Positions 25,086 to 34,447 of a DNA stretch of 64,000 nt are shown here, in pieces (position 1 is the stretch's first letter; the number at the start of each line of letters is the position of its first letter). The translations under genes and the position numbers were made by a program. The notes under the pieces are model-generated. The model did no database searches. It saw only the letters and a list, made by a program, of their open reading frames with translations, and was not told the DNA's origin. Origin of the DNA: Anaerolineae bacterium (GTDB lineage Bacteria; Chloroflexota; Anaerolineae; Aggregatilineales; Phototrophicaceae); assembly GCA_019912965.1 (NCBI GenBank), contig JAIOHM010000204.1:1-64000 (forward strand), read 5' to 3'.

Positions 25086-27245
25086 ATGACTTTCCCCGAA
25101 CTTTCTGATTTAGAGCAGACGATTGGCGACCTGATATTGGATTTGCTGCGGGCGCGTGGCGACTACCCGGAACATATTCTGAGTGATCCACAGGACACAC
25201 GCGGCGATGTTAATGCCAATGCCGTTCGTGTTACCCAGCACTACACAGTTGCGCTGATGGCCTATGGTTTTTCAGCAGAACAGCAGGAACTCCGCGAGGC
25301 CGCCGCATGGTTCGCCACTGTTTTCCCCAGCGAAACCCACCGGCGCATTGACGCGGTAGAGATGAACCGTCTGGAAGCCTTGCTCAGTCTCAAACCAACC
25401 GATTCCAGCGTACTGCCTCGTCTGGAACAGCTTTCCCGTCAGCGGACAGCCGACCAGTATTTTGATATTCAAACGGGCAGTCCCGCCTTTGATACGCTGT
25501 GGACAGTTAAGGTGATGAATCAGGCCAGGGAACGTGGTGTCCTCAACGGCATCATGACCGTCGAAGAACTGCGCCAGTGGTCAGATCAGATGGTGCGCGC
25601 CAACCACCGCGATAAAGATTTAGCGCTGGCACTGCGGCTGCGCTTTGAACTTAAAGGCAAACTCTCGCAGGTACACCAGAAAAAGCATCTGGATAATCTG
25701 ATCACCATTGCCGAACAAAGCGGCGGCGTTTGGGGACTCAGTCAGGACATGCGCCACATCGGGGAATACATGCGGCGGCAGCAGTTGACCGCCGACCAGA
25801 TTGCCGATCACCGCGAAATCTTCCGCGAGATGATTTTGAGCACCTGCTACGTCATCGAAAATCTGATGCCCCTCGTCCCACATTATCCGCAGTTGGAACC
25901 AGTGATACAGCGGGCGATGGAACTCTGGTGGAACGTATTCTGCGGCGAAGACTCGGTGCAAACGCTGCGTAACCTGTTCCCCAATCCTTATGACTATCTG
26001 CTGATCCTCTGCCGGACGATTGTCTCCGTGCGGGAATACATTGGGCATCCGCTGATTCAATATGTCTCAGCGCATATTCATCGCAAACTGGCCTCCCAGC
26101 AGCAAAAACATGTCGATCCGCCGGACACCGAAAGCATCCGCCGCGCCTTGAAAACCTGGATACGGGTTGATCTGGAACGCGCCCCGGAGCAGTTGCGTCT
26201 CGGCATGTCGGATAGCAACGTCGTGCGGATTCATCCCTATCTGGCGAATCCCATGCAGCCAGAGGATGACTCCTTCCGCCTGCACATCCCTAACGCCGAT
26301 TCGCTGGTGGTCAAGTACGGCCCGGTAGACGAGATCGACCTCGAACGCGAAAATTATGCCCGGTTGCCCAATAGCATCAAAGAATGTTTTGTCAGCATTC
26401 CGCAGCCCAGCTACATCGACGACCAGCGGCGGCGTGCCTTCGTCATCATGGCGGATTTAAATCGCTACCGCACCCTTTCCGATGCGCTCCAGAAAGTGCC
26501 GCAAATTCACGACTCCATCATCAATGAACTCGGCCCATTTTTAATCCGTGTTCATCAGGGTGACCGGGGACGGATGCTTGGCGAAGGGTTGCTCTTGCAG
26601 CTCTACCTTGTCCCCATGCAGCAGCACGTCCGGCGGGTGTTCGGTTACATGCTGGAAAACAAACTGCTGGAAGAAGCCGGAAAAGCCAAATACGCCTACC
26701 AGCTTCAGCGTTCCCTGCTGGATATGATCGGTAATCTGGTACGTCATCAGTTGGAACTGGAAGAATTTCCCATTAGTTGTATGCATGGCGACCTGCATTC
26801 GCGCAATATTATGGTGCGCCGCCTCAAACAGCGCGAAAACCCGGAACGCGATAGCGAAGTCGATTTTAAATTGATTGACCTGGAAAAATTTCGGCGCGGC
26901 GGCGACGCAGCTATGGATGCGGGCGAACTGTTGGTGGATTTGCATCTGCTCCGTGCCACCCGCAATATTGCCCCAGACCGTGACCCGGTATACATGCTGA
27001 TGAAAGCCATTGAAAGCACCTACGCCGTATACGCCCGCGACCATAACGACTCCACCTTTGCCGTCCGCTTGGAACTGGCACAGGCACGCGCCTTGATTCG
27101 TATTGCCAAGGGCCGTACCAAGCAGGGAGAAGTCGCGCTCAAGGAAAGCCGTAGAGGCCCTGCTATCCGTGTGGCCTTCGACGCGCTGGACGATGCCGAA
27201 CAGGCTGTCAAGCATCTGGAACAGGTGACGGTCGCGCTGCGGTGA
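25086..27245 (+). CDS. APH-fold phosphotransferase with a long helical N-terminal domain
   Basis: A 719-residue protein. The C-terminal part (about 390-700) is an aminoglycoside-phosphotransferase-type kinase: a strand with Lys in SLVVKYG, an acidic helix ERENYARLP, the catalytic loop MHGDLHSRNIMV (about 565-576) and a metal loop KLIDLEKF, with Asp-x-Glu. The first ~370 residues are all-helical, with repeated aromatic-rich segments suggesting an alpha/alpha toroid. The substrate is unknown. The fusion is unusual for the APH family, whose members are mostly 250-350 residues. An in-frame TTG at 25074 is an alternative start. It stands alone after the trxB terminator. Confidence 0.7.
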   Translation: MTFPELSDLEQTIGDLILDLLRARGDYPEHILSDPQDTRGDVNANAVRVTQHYTVALMAYGFSAEQQELREAAAWFATVFPSETHRRIDAVEMNRLEALLSLKPTDSSVLPRLEQLSRQRTADQYFDIQTGSPAFDTLWTVKVMNQARERGVLNGIMTVEELRQWSDQMVRANHRDKDLALALRLRFELKGKLSQVHQKKHLDNLITIAEQSGGVWGLSQDMRHIGEYMRRQQLTADQIADHREIFREMILSTCYVIENLMPLVPHYPQLEPVIQRAMELWWNVFCGEDSVQTLRNLFPNPYDYLLILCRTIVSVREYIGHPLIQYVSAHIHRKLASQQQKHVDPPDTESIRRALKTWIRVDLERAPEQLRLGMSDSNVVRIHPYLANPMQPEDDSFRLHIPNADSLVVKYGPVDEIDLERENYARLPNSIKECFVSIPQPSYIDDQRRRAFVIMADLNRYRTLSDALQKVPQIHDSIINELGPFLIRVHQGDRGRMLGEGLLLQLYLVPMQQHVRRVFGYMLENKLLEEAGKAKYAYQLQRSLLDMIGNLVRHQLELEEFPISCMHGDLHSRNIMVRRLKQRENPERDSEVDFKLIDLEKFRRGGDAAMDAGELLVDLHLLRATRNIAPDRDPVYMLMKAIESTYAVYARDHNDSTFAVRLELAQARALIRIAKGRTKQGEVALKESRRGPAIRVAFDALDDAEQAVKHLEQVTVALR

Positions 27246-27333
27246 CGTATTACCTTGCCCCAACTGTTAGGCTGATTCGAGTTTTCCCGGATACACTGGC
27301 TGTCAAACGAACAAAAATTACTCAGGCGGTTGA

Positions 27334-28386
27334 ATGGTAACGCTGCGAGAGATTATTGAGGATTTGGCGCGTATTGGCGTCACACTGCTGTCATGGGGTT
27401 ATGGGCTGTTCATAATCGTCTTTCTGCTGCTTCGGCTGGTGATTAGCGACCGTTTCTGGCTCATTGGTGGCATCAGCAACTTTACCTTCTACTGCTTCCT
27501 GCCCCTGATTCCCTTAGTGCTGTTGACGATTCCCGCCCGCGCGAAATGGGGACTGCTCACCACTGTTCCCCTGTTGATTGTCGGTATGCTGCTGTTTGGC
27601 AGCTACTTTTTGCCCAAAAATGTGCCGCCGCCAACGGGTCAGACCATCAAAGTCCTGACGTTGAACATCTATCGTAACAACAACACCCTCTTGGAAACCC
27701 AGAATTACATGCGGGGTATCAAGGCCGATTTTGTGTTGTTGCAGGAAATGCCCGAACGGCAGGTACTGCCGCTGTTGTACGGGATGAGCGACTTTTATCC
27801 CTATCAATCCAGCCGCGCCGGGGTGGACGCCACGTCCTCCAATATCCTGCTCTCCCGCTATCCAATTTTGACCGTTGAAGATTTGCAGCAGCCGAATGAT
27901 ACCCACACCCAGCAGCGTTACATCGTTCTCTACGAAGGCCAGCAAATCGCCTTGTATAACATCGACCTGGCGCTCCCGGTCGGTACGCCCCGCCTCAGTC
28001 TGATTGGAGGGATCGTTGGTGATTTCGCCTTTGGCTATGAAGACAGCCAGCGTAATGCCGAAATTCGGCGGCTCATAACCCGTATTCAGCAGCAGCCGCT
28101 TCCCTTCATTGTGGCGGGCGATTTCGCCATGACCGATCAGACCACCATTTACCGTGAAGTAACCAATGTTATGCGGGATTCATTCCGTGAGGTTGGAACA
28201 GGCTTGGGCGGAAGTTGGCCGGTGGGCGAAGTTGAAGGCCTGCTCCCAAAGTTTATCCCGCCGCTGCTGCGGGTCGATTACATCTGGCACAGCGACCATT
28301 TCCGTGCCATCGAAGCCAGCTTGGGCGACAAAATCGGCTCTGACCACCTGCCGCTGTATGCCACACTGGAACTAGCCGTCAGATAA
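27334..28386 (+). CDS. Membrane-anchored endonuclease/exonuclease/phosphatase (EEP) family protein
   Basis: A 350-residue protein. About three membrane helices (14-38, 44-67, 70-92) precede an EEP domain (105-350). Its motifs are KVLTLNIYRNN (metal Asn), VLLQEMPE (metal Glu), AGDFAMTD (Asp and an Asn position changed to Ala) and SDHLPL (catalytic Asp-His). The family hydrolyses phosphodiester bonds in nucleic acids, inositol phosphates or sphingomyelin. The membrane anchor suggests an outward-facing enzyme acting on lipid or extracellular DNA (inference). The usual GDFN is GDFA here, which may alter activity. It is convergent with the kinase gene that follows. Confidence 0.75.
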   Translation: MVTLREIIEDLARIGVTLLSWGYGLFIIVFLLLRLVISDRFWLIGGISNFTFYCFLPLIPLVLLTIPARAKWGLLTTVPLLIVGMLLFGSYFLPKNVPPPTGQTIKVLTLNIYRNNNTLLETQNYMRGIKADFVLLQEMPERQVLPLLYGMSDFYPYQSSRAGVDATSSNILLSRYPILTVEDLQQPNDTHTQQRYIVLYEGQQIALYNIDLALPVGTPRLSLIGGIVGDFAFGYEDSQRNAEIRRLITRIQQQPLPFIVAGDFAMTDQTTIYREVTNVMRDSFREVGTGLGGSWPVGEVEGLLPKFIPPLLRVDYIWHSDHFRAIEASLGDKIGSDHLPLYATLELAVR

Positions 28387-28393
28387 GGGCTTG

Positions 28394-30793
28394 TTAAGGT
28401 ATCATCTTGGGGATAGATAACGTAAAGGTGGTGCCTTCACCAATCCGGGTTTCAAAGTTGATGCTCCCGCCATGAGCATCCATAAACCCCCGGACAATTG
28501 CCAGCCCTAAACCCGTGCCTGCGATGGTTCCAACATTGCCCGCCCGGTGGAAAATCTCAAACATGCGTTTTTGATCGTCCGCTGGGATGCCAATGCCTTC
28601 ATCCTTGACGTGGAAAATAATCTCCTCCTGCTCAATCACCACATCCAGCCAGATCGTGCCGCCATCAGGTGAATACTTGATAGCATTAGACAGCAGATTA
28701 TTGATCGACTGGGTGAGCAGCTTAGGGTCAGCCAGAACTGCTGGAGGATCGTTGGGAATAATCGAAAACTGAATCGTATGTTTTTCAGTTGTCAGTTGAG
28801 CATTTTCAACCAATCCGCCACATAAAGCATCCAGTTCAACCGGAATGGGATTAAACGGCAGTCCGACCGTGCCAGCTTTACTTAGGATTAACACCTCATC
28901 CAGCAAGCCTGTCAGATGTTTCACCTGTGGGGCAACTTTGGCGAGATGCTGGCTTTTACGCTCATCCGTTAATCGCTCACCATAGTGGGTGACAATCTCC
29001 ACCGACGATTGAATAACGGCCAGCGGGGTGCGGAATTCATGGGAAACCATCGAGACGAAGCTCGTTTTCAGGTCATTGACTTCTTTTTCTTTTAACAGCG
29101 CCGTCCGAAGTCCTTCCTCAATCAACTTATGCTGGGTGACATCGCGCAAATTGCAGATGATGCTGATATTCCCCTGTTTCCGATTGGCAACCGAAGCAAA
29201 CGTCATCTCGGCATTGAAAGCACGTTCATCGTGGTGATGCCCCACCAGTTCAATTGGTGCTGTGGGTTTACCCGCCGCCACCATCTGAAAAGCATCCAGC
29301 AGTTTTTCGCGCTGATTGGGTTCAAAAAACCGAACCAGAGACTGCTGATAAACTTCATCGCGGGGATAACCGAATAGATTGCTGAAAGCCTGATTGGTCT
29401 GTTGTATCAGACCTTCTGGATTGACCAGAATAATCGCATCACTGCTGTTGTTCAGAATGGCTTCAACATGTTCTTTCGCCTGTTGCAGTTCAACTGTGCG
29501 CTGTGCCACCCGCCACTCCAGTTCAGCCGCATGACGGTTGATTTCTTCGTAAAGCTGCATGGATTCAATCGCGGACGCTGCCCGTTCGGCAAATGCTGAA
29601 AGAATCCGCAGATCACGTTCGCTGAAGGCAGCTAATTGGGTGCTTTGCAGGTCTAATACACCCAGAACTCCTTTTGCGGTACGCAGCGGAACAACCAGTT
29701 CTGACCGCGTCTCAGATACATTAGGAACATAATCCGAGTCGAGGCTTACATCCGGCACATAAACCACATGTCCGGTTTTAACCGCTTCTGGAACTAATCC
29801 CTTTCCATCAAGCGTTAGAATTGAATCTGCCTCAATCGGGGATTCGCCCCCCCGCACAAGCCGTATCATCCTGTTTTGATCACGATCAACCAAAAGCACG
29901 CCGCAATCGACTTGCCCGAATTCCTCCGTTACCGCCTTCACAATTTGCTGCCCCAGACCCAGCAGGCCATCCGCATTAAACAGATACGATGTGGCGTTAT
30001 AAAGTGAGTTTAATTCGTTCTGCACCTGCTTCAGTTCGGTGATGTCATGAAACAGAGTCAGCTTACGGGTTTCATTGTCCAGCGAGATGGTTTCGACCGA
30101 GATTAATACATCGCGTAGTTTCCCTGTACGAGTACAACACTTGACGACCAGATCACGAATCGACTCTTCGCCATTGAATACATTCTCAATTTTAGTGCGG
30201 GTCTCTGAATCGACCCAGATGGATAGTTCCAGCAGGGTGCGCCCGACAATCTCATCAGGTTGGTACTCGAACAGATTGAGGATTTGCTCATTAACATCCA
30301 GCAGTGTCCCTTGATTGGTCATGATGCTCATCCCAATCGGGCTGGCGCGAAAGGCTTTCGCAAAACGTTCTTCGGATTGGCGCAGTTTTTGTGCCACCAA
30401 ACGGTGTGCCCGTCGCTGCTCCGCTTCCTGCATTTCGCGTTCGATAGCGGGAACCAACCGCGTGAGTTTAGACTTGGGGAAAAAGTCGTGCGCCCCAAGT
30501 TTCATGGCTGCCACTGCCGCATCTTCGCCCACTGTCCCCGATATAATAATGAACGGCAAGTCCATCTTCATGGTTTGTGCCAGCTTCAAGGCTGCCAGCG
30601 CGCTAAAGTTCGGCATCGAATAATCCGAAAGGATGACATCCCACTCGGCGCTGGTCAACGCAGCAGCCATTTTTTCCTCGGTGTCCACCCGGTCATAAGT
30701 CACCGCGTAACCGTTGCTTTGGAGTTCGCGTAGCGTCAAAAAGGTGTCATCTTCGCTGTCCTCGACGATCAGCACGCGTAAAGGATTTTTCAT
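28394..30793 (-). CDS. Receiver-PAS-GAF-PAS-HisKA-HATPase hybrid sensor kinase
   Basis: A 799-residue soluble kinase. Residues 5-120 are a receiver domain with D57 in LSDYSMPN. A PAS domain (about 148-260) follows, then GAF (about 275-405), a coiled coil, and another PAS (about 432-545). The phospho-acceptor is H585 in MVSHEFRTPLA, and the ATPase (about 690-797) has INNLLSNAIKY, DEGIGIP and GTGLGLAI. No membrane helix is seen. The leading receiver suggests it is itself controlled by a phosphorelay. It is last in a three-gene minus-strand set after a kinase and a response regulator, nine bases after the regulator's stop. The ribosome site is AGGG. Confidence 0.88.
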   Translation of the reverse strand: MKNPLRVLIVEDSEDDTFLTLRELQSNGYAVTYDRVDTEEKMAAALTSAEWDVILSDYSMPNFSALAALKLAQTMKMDLPFIIISGTVGEDAAVAAMKLGAHDFFPKSKLTRLVPAIEREMQEAEQRRAHRLVAQKLRQSEERFAKAFRASPIGMSIMTNQGTLLDVNEQILNLFEYQPDEIVGRTLLELSIWVDSETRTKIENVFNGEESIRDLVVKCCTRTGKLRDVLISVETISLDNETRKLTLFHDITELKQVQNELNSLYNATSYLFNADGLLGLGQQIVKAVTEEFGQVDCGVLLVDRDQNRMIRLVRGGESPIEADSILTLDGKGLVPEAVKTGHVVYVPDVSLDSDYVPNVSETRSELVVPLRTAKGVLGVLDLQSTQLAAFSERDLRILSAFAERAASAIESMQLYEEINRHAAELEWRVAQRTVELQQAKEHVEAILNNSSDAIILVNPEGLIQQTNQAFSNLFGYPRDEVYQQSLVRFFEPNQREKLLDAFQMVAAGKPTAPIELVGHHHDERAFNAEMTFASVANRKQGNISIICNLRDVTQHKLIEEGLRTALLKEKEVNDLKTSFVSMVSHEFRTPLAVIQSSVEIVTHYGERLTDERKSQHLAKVAPQVKHLTGLLDEVLILSKAGTVGLPFNPIPVELDALCGGLVENAQLTTEKHTIQFSIIPNDPPAVLADPKLLTQSINNLLSNAIKYSPDGGTIWLDVVIEQEEIIFHVKDEGIGIPADDQKRMFEIFHRAGNVGTIAGTGLGLAIVRGFMDAHGGSINFETRIGEGTTFTLSIPKMIP

Positions 30794-30802
30794 AACCCTG
30801 CC

Positions 30803-31234
30803 TTACCTGCCCGGAAGTTCATTCAAAACCAACCAGTAAAGACCCAGTTGTTGAACGGCTTGGGCAAATTGTGTGAAATCGACCGGCTTTCGAATATAGC
30901 TGTTAGCGCCTAGTGAATAACTGTTAATCAAATCTTCCTGTTCTTTGGAGGATGTCAAAATCACCACAGGAAGCAGCCGGGTACGGTCATCCGCCCGTAT
31001 CCGCCGCAGAACTTCCAAACCTTCAATCTTGGGAATCTTCAAATCCAGCAAAATCAATTGTGGAAGAAGACTGACATCGCGGTCGGCATAAGTACCGGTG
31101 GCGAACAGATAATCCAGGGCTTCGACTCCATCGCGGGCCACCACCACATCATTCTTGAGATTGCTTTTCTTGAAGGCGCGCAGCGTGAGAGCTTCATCAT
31201 CCGGGTTATCTTCCACCAGCAGAATGGTAGTCAT
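30803..31234 (-). CDS. Single-domain response regulator (Rcp1-like)
   Basis: A 143-residue receiver without output domain. Acidic cluster E8, D9 and D12, phospho-acceptor D64 in LILLDLKIP, the conserved Thr/Ser in ILTSSKE, and Lys in YIRKPVDF are all present. The PKIEGLEVLRRIR and SYSLGANSYIRKP segments are typical of Rcp1-type regulators that serve phytochrome-like kinases. It probably shuttles phosphate between the neighbouring kinases. GAGG lies six bases before the ATG. Confidence 0.92.
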   Translation of the reverse strand: MTTILLVEDNPDDEALTLRAFKKSNLKNDVVVARDGVEALDYLFATGTYADRDVSLLPQLILLDLKIPKIEGLEVLRRIRADDRTRLLPVVILTSSKEQEDLINSYSLGANSYIRKPVDFTQFAQAVQQLGLYWLVLNELPGR

Positions 31235-31283
31235 ATGAGCCTCAAATACCCTGATCTTGGATATTCATTATACAGCCTGTGTC

Positions 31284-32765
31284 CTACAGGAGTGTAAAGA
31301 AAAACGTTGCCCCTTTGTTCACTTCGCTTTTCGCCCAAATCTGCCCACCATGTCGATGAATAACCCGTTGAACCGTTGCCAGTCCGATTCCCGTCCCCTC
31401 GAATTCAGTCACCCCATGCAGCCGCTGGAATGCCCCGAATAATTTTTCCGAGTAGGCCATATTAAAACCCACCCCATTATCACTGACATAATAGGTTTTC
31501 TGACCATTTTCAGCCGTCATGCCAAATTCAATCCGGGCATGAGCCTGCTTGCTGGTGAACTTCCACGCATTGCCCAGCAGATTTTCCAGCGCGACCCGCA
31601 GCAGTTGTACATCACCATGAACAATCAAACCGTCCTGAATAACAATTTCGGCGGAACGTTCCGGTCTTGCACTCTGAATCTCGTCCCCAACCTGTTGTGC
31701 CAGATGGCTCAGGTCAACGGGCGCAGGCTGCATTTCGCTGCGCGTCAGCCGTGCCAGATCGAGCAAATCATCAATCAGCCGTCCCATCCGTTGGCTGGCA
31801 GCCCGTATACGCTGAAGATAATTTTTGCCCTCGGCATCCAGTTTTTCGGCATAATCTTCCAGCAGGGCTTGGCTGAAGCCATCCAGCGCCCGTAAAGGCG
31901 CGCGCAAATCGTGCGAGATCGAATAGCTGAACGCTTCCAGTTCTTTATTGACCGCTGTAAGTTGCGCGATTTGGGTTGTGCGTTCGAGGATTCGCTGCTC
32001 AAGTTCCTCATTCAACTTGCGTATTTCTTCCTCGGCCCGTTTCCGCCGGGAAATATCGCGTATGGCGCTGGAAACCAGTGTGCCTTCCTCGGTTTCCAGC
32101 GGACTAAGGCTGATCTCGACCGGAAACTCCACCCCCTCTTTACGTAAACCGTGAAGTTCCATGCCAGCCCCCATCGGGCGCACACGCGGATCGGTGAAAT
32201 AATTCGCCCGATGGTCAGGATGGACGCGCCGAAAGCGTTGTGGCACGAGCATCTCAACCGACTGACCGATCAGTTCCTCCGGGCTGTAACCGAACAATTT
32301 TTGCGTCTGGGTGTTGACCAGTACGATCTTGCCCTCGCCGTTGACGATCACCATCGCGTCTGGCGCGGATTCCAGCAGACCTCGAAAGCGTTCCTCAGTG
32401 CGTTTCCGCAGGGTGATGTCATCAAAAACCAGTACCAGCCTTATTGTGCTCCCATCTTCAAAAATAGGCCGAACATGCAGGCGTAGCGTTTTATGCCCAA
32501 TCAGCGGAAAGGACTGGTCAATCTTAAAACCATCCAGCACCAGACCCTTTTGCACAACATCTTGCAGCGCCATTTTGAGAGAAGAAATTTCCCACTCAAA
32601 GCTGGCAAGATCATCAATCAGATGCTGTTCAATGGCTTCACGCGGAATCTGGAAGGTTTGGCAAAAACTAGGGTTAGCGGCGATTATGCGGAGATCGGTA
32701 TCCAGAATGAGCAGGGGAATAGGAATGGTTTCCAGGAGAATCTCACCGGATACATGTAAACTCAT
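31284..32765 (-). CDS. PAS-PAS sensor histidine kinase, phytochrome-kinase-like
   Basis: A 493-residue soluble kinase. PAS1 lies at about 8-120 ([20 protein letters not shown]) and PAS2 at about 125-240 ([20 protein letters not shown]). A coiled coil leads to HisKA with H285 in [13 protein letters not shown], and the ATPase ends in GTGIGLATV. The HisKA/ATPase resemble the Cph1 branch, which pairs with Rcp1-like regulators such as the next gene. The ATG at 32765 has GGAGGAGAT directly upstream; an in-frame start 12 codons earlier lacks such a site. It is first of the three-gene two-component set. Confidence 0.9.
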   Translation of the reverse strand: MSLHVSGEILLETIPIPLLILDTDLRIIAANPSFCQTFQIPREAIEQHLIDDLASFEWEISSLKMALQDVVQKGLVLDGFKIDQSFPLIGHKTLRLHVRPIFEDGSTIRLVLVFDDITLRKRTEERFRGLLESAPDAMVIVNGEGKIVLVNTQTQKLFGYSPEELIGQSVEMLVPQRFRRVHPDHRANYFTDPRVRPMGAGMELHGLRKEGVEFPVEISLSPLETEEGTLVSSAIRDISRRKRAEEEIRKLNEELEQRILERTTQIAQLTAVNKELEAFSYSISHDLRAPLRALDGFSQALLEDYAEKLDAEGKNYLQRIRAASQRMGRLIDDLLDLARLTRSEMQPAPVDLSHLAQQVGDEIQSARPERSAEIVIQDGLIVHGDVQLLRVALENLLGNAWKFTSKQAHARIEFGMTAENGQKTYYVSDNGVGFNMAYSEKLFGAFQRLHGVTEFEGTGIGLATVQRVIHRHGGQIWAKSEVNKGATFFFTLL

Positions 32766-32893
32766 ATCTCCTCCATGAAAATAGCTTCCTCTGCCTCGCA
32801 AAAGTACATTACTAATACAATTATAGGCAAAACAGACTCATAAGCGAACCCTATCGGGCGGCTTTTACCCTGTTCTCGACATCTGTAAGGTGC

Positions 32894-33130
32894 TTAAGCC
32901 TTGAATCCGTTTGACCACCATTCCCGCGAAAAGCGCACTTTTTTGCGCCGGGGTTTGATGAGCCAACCGCTGCCGGGGAAGTCGATCAATTCGGGTTCGT
33001 CGCGCTGACCAACACGGGCGGAAATCCATGAAGCGATAACGGCGAGAATCAAAAAGGTGATGGCAATGGCAATTGTGAGGTGGTGCTGTCCATAAAATCT
33101 GCCTCCCTGTGCTGAAGGCAGATATATCAA
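32894..33130 (-). CDS. Putative small single-pass membrane protein, possibly frameshifted at its start
   Basis: A 78-codon frame with one membrane helix (LTIAIAITFLILAVIASWIS) and a basic tail. It opens only at a TTG. A strong GGGAGG site followed eight bases later by ATG (near 33092) is present but is one base out of frame with the helix, as if one base were missing or extra. No function is recognised. Confidence 0.35.
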   Translation of the reverse strand: MIYLPSAQGGRFYGQHHLTIAIAITFLILAVIASWISARVGQRDEPELIDFPGSGWLIKPRRKKVRFSREWWSNGFKA

Positions 33131-33172
33131 ATTTCGCGCGGTGCTGCCCCAATTTACAGGGATGTTTACCCG

Positions 33173-33694
33173 TTAGCTTTCGCCTTCTGGCTTGCTGCCC
33201 AATAACCGTTTGCGCCGCTCTTCCAGTGCCGCCGCTACACTATCCGCGCTGGGCGTCACGGTGCGCTGCATGAGTTCCTGTTCGCGCTGCTTGGCTTCGG
33301 CTTCAATCTGTTCGGGCGTCTTGATCTCAAAAGTTGGGTCGAGCAAATCATTACGTGTTTTGGGTTCGGCGGGTGGCGGTGCAGCCGCTGCTGGAGCTTT
33401 TTCGGCTGTTTTGGGGGCAGGCTTGGCGGATACCGTTTCGGTCTTTTGCAAAACGGCTGCTGCTTTTTCGACGGTTTTGGCTTCGGCGGCGGCCTGCTGC
33501 TGTTCACGCTGCTTTTTGATGAACTCGATCAGATTAAAATTGACTGACAGTCGTCCCAGCACAAAAGCGACGGCAGCGGTAATCGCCAGCGGTGCTAGCA
33601 CGTTCAAAATCGTTCCGATGACGACCAGCGCCACAATCGGGATGGCAACCGCGCCGACCACCAGCAGGGCATTGCGAAGGGTTGTAGTATTCAT
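33173..33694 (-). CDS. Membrane-anchored protein with long charged/alanine-rich tail
   Basis: A 173-residue protein with a short N-terminus, one or two membrane helices (about 8-30 and 31-48, ending VLGRLSVNFN), then a coiled-coil-like QREQQQAAAEAK stretch, a proline/alanine linker and a C-terminal helix rich in Glu and Arg (EAALEERRKRL-like). It is probably a membrane-attached cytoplasmic protein. No family is recognised. GAGGAAG lies about ten bases before the ATG. It follows nth on the same strand. Confidence 0.6.
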   Translation of the reverse strand: MNTTTLRNALLVVGAVAIPIVALVVIGTILNVLAPLAITAAVAFVLGRLSVNFNLIEFIKKQREQQQAAAEAKTVEKAAAVLQKTETVSAKPAPKTAEKAPAAAAPPPAEPKTRNDLLDPTFEIKTPEQIEAEAKQREQELMQRTVTPSADSVAAALEERRKRLLGSKPEGES

Positions 33695-33754
33695 GGGTGT
33701 CTCGCTTCCTCATTCCACCCTATTATACGCGCTTTACACCTCATGGGTTGCCCG

Positions 33755-34441
33755 TTACAGGTAATCGGCTTCTTTAAATCGTCCACGCCCGATTTCGACT
33801 ACACCGACACGCGGACACAATTCCCGCACCAGACAGGTCGCACATTTGGGATAGGTCGGCTGGCACACCGCCCGCCCGAACTGCACCATCAGCGCGTTCC
33901 AGTAAGGCCACATCTCACGCGGCAAAATCAGCTTCAGGGCGTCATTCACTTTCGGCGGGTCTTTGATCTCCGGTTTCACCAACCCCAAACGCCTGCCAAT
34001 CCGTGCCACATGCACATCGACCGTAATATCGTCATAGATGCTGTAGCCTGTCGCCAAAGTCAGCACCGCCACTTTCCAGCCAACACCCTTATAGGCCACC
34101 AATTCTTCAATCGTGCGCGGTACTTCGCCATCGTTGGCGGCTACTTTTTCGATAATGTCGCGCAGATAACGCAGTTTACTTTCGGCATATGCCACCGGAC
34201 GAATCGCCTCGCGCAGTTGTTCATCGCTCAAGTTGAGCATATCAAACGGATTATCCGCCAGTTTGAGCAGGGCGTTCATCGCCGCCATCGTTTGTTCTTC
34301 GCGGGTTTGGGCGCTCAACATCGAGGCGACTAACGCTTTGAACGGCTGCCCAACATAATAACTCAGTGTGGTCGGTTCCCACTTTTTCCCCGCCTCGGTC
34401 AGCCGATCATAAATCGTCTGAATGCGCTCCTGCTCATCCAT
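33755..34441 (-). CDS. nth: Endonuclease III (DNA glycosylase/AP lyase)
   Basis: A 228-residue base-excision repair enzyme. Seen: helix-hairpin-helix YKGVGWKVAVLTL (117-129) with catalytic K123, catalytic D142 in ITVDVHVAR, and a complete [4Fe-4S] motif C193-x6-C200-x2-C203-x5-C209. It removes oxidised pyrimidines and cuts the abasic site. SAQTREEQT corresponds to the N-terminal family motif S.QT.D. Length is normal. It begins six bases after the stop of the large kinase-STAND gene, an unexpected operon partner, and may depend on that gene's promoter. Confidence 0.95.
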   Translation of the reverse strand: MDEQERIQTIYDRLTEAGKKWEPTTLSYYVGQPFKALVASMLSAQTREEQTMAAMNALLKLADNPFDMLNLSDEQLREAIRPVAYAESKLRYLRDIIEKVAANDGEVPRTIEELVAYKGVGWKVAVLTLATGYSIYDDITVDVHVARIGRRLGLVKPEIKDPPKVNDALKLILPREMWPYWNALMVQFGRAVCQPTYPKCATCLVRELCPRVGVVEIGRGRFKEADYL

Positions 34442-34447
34442 AATCGG

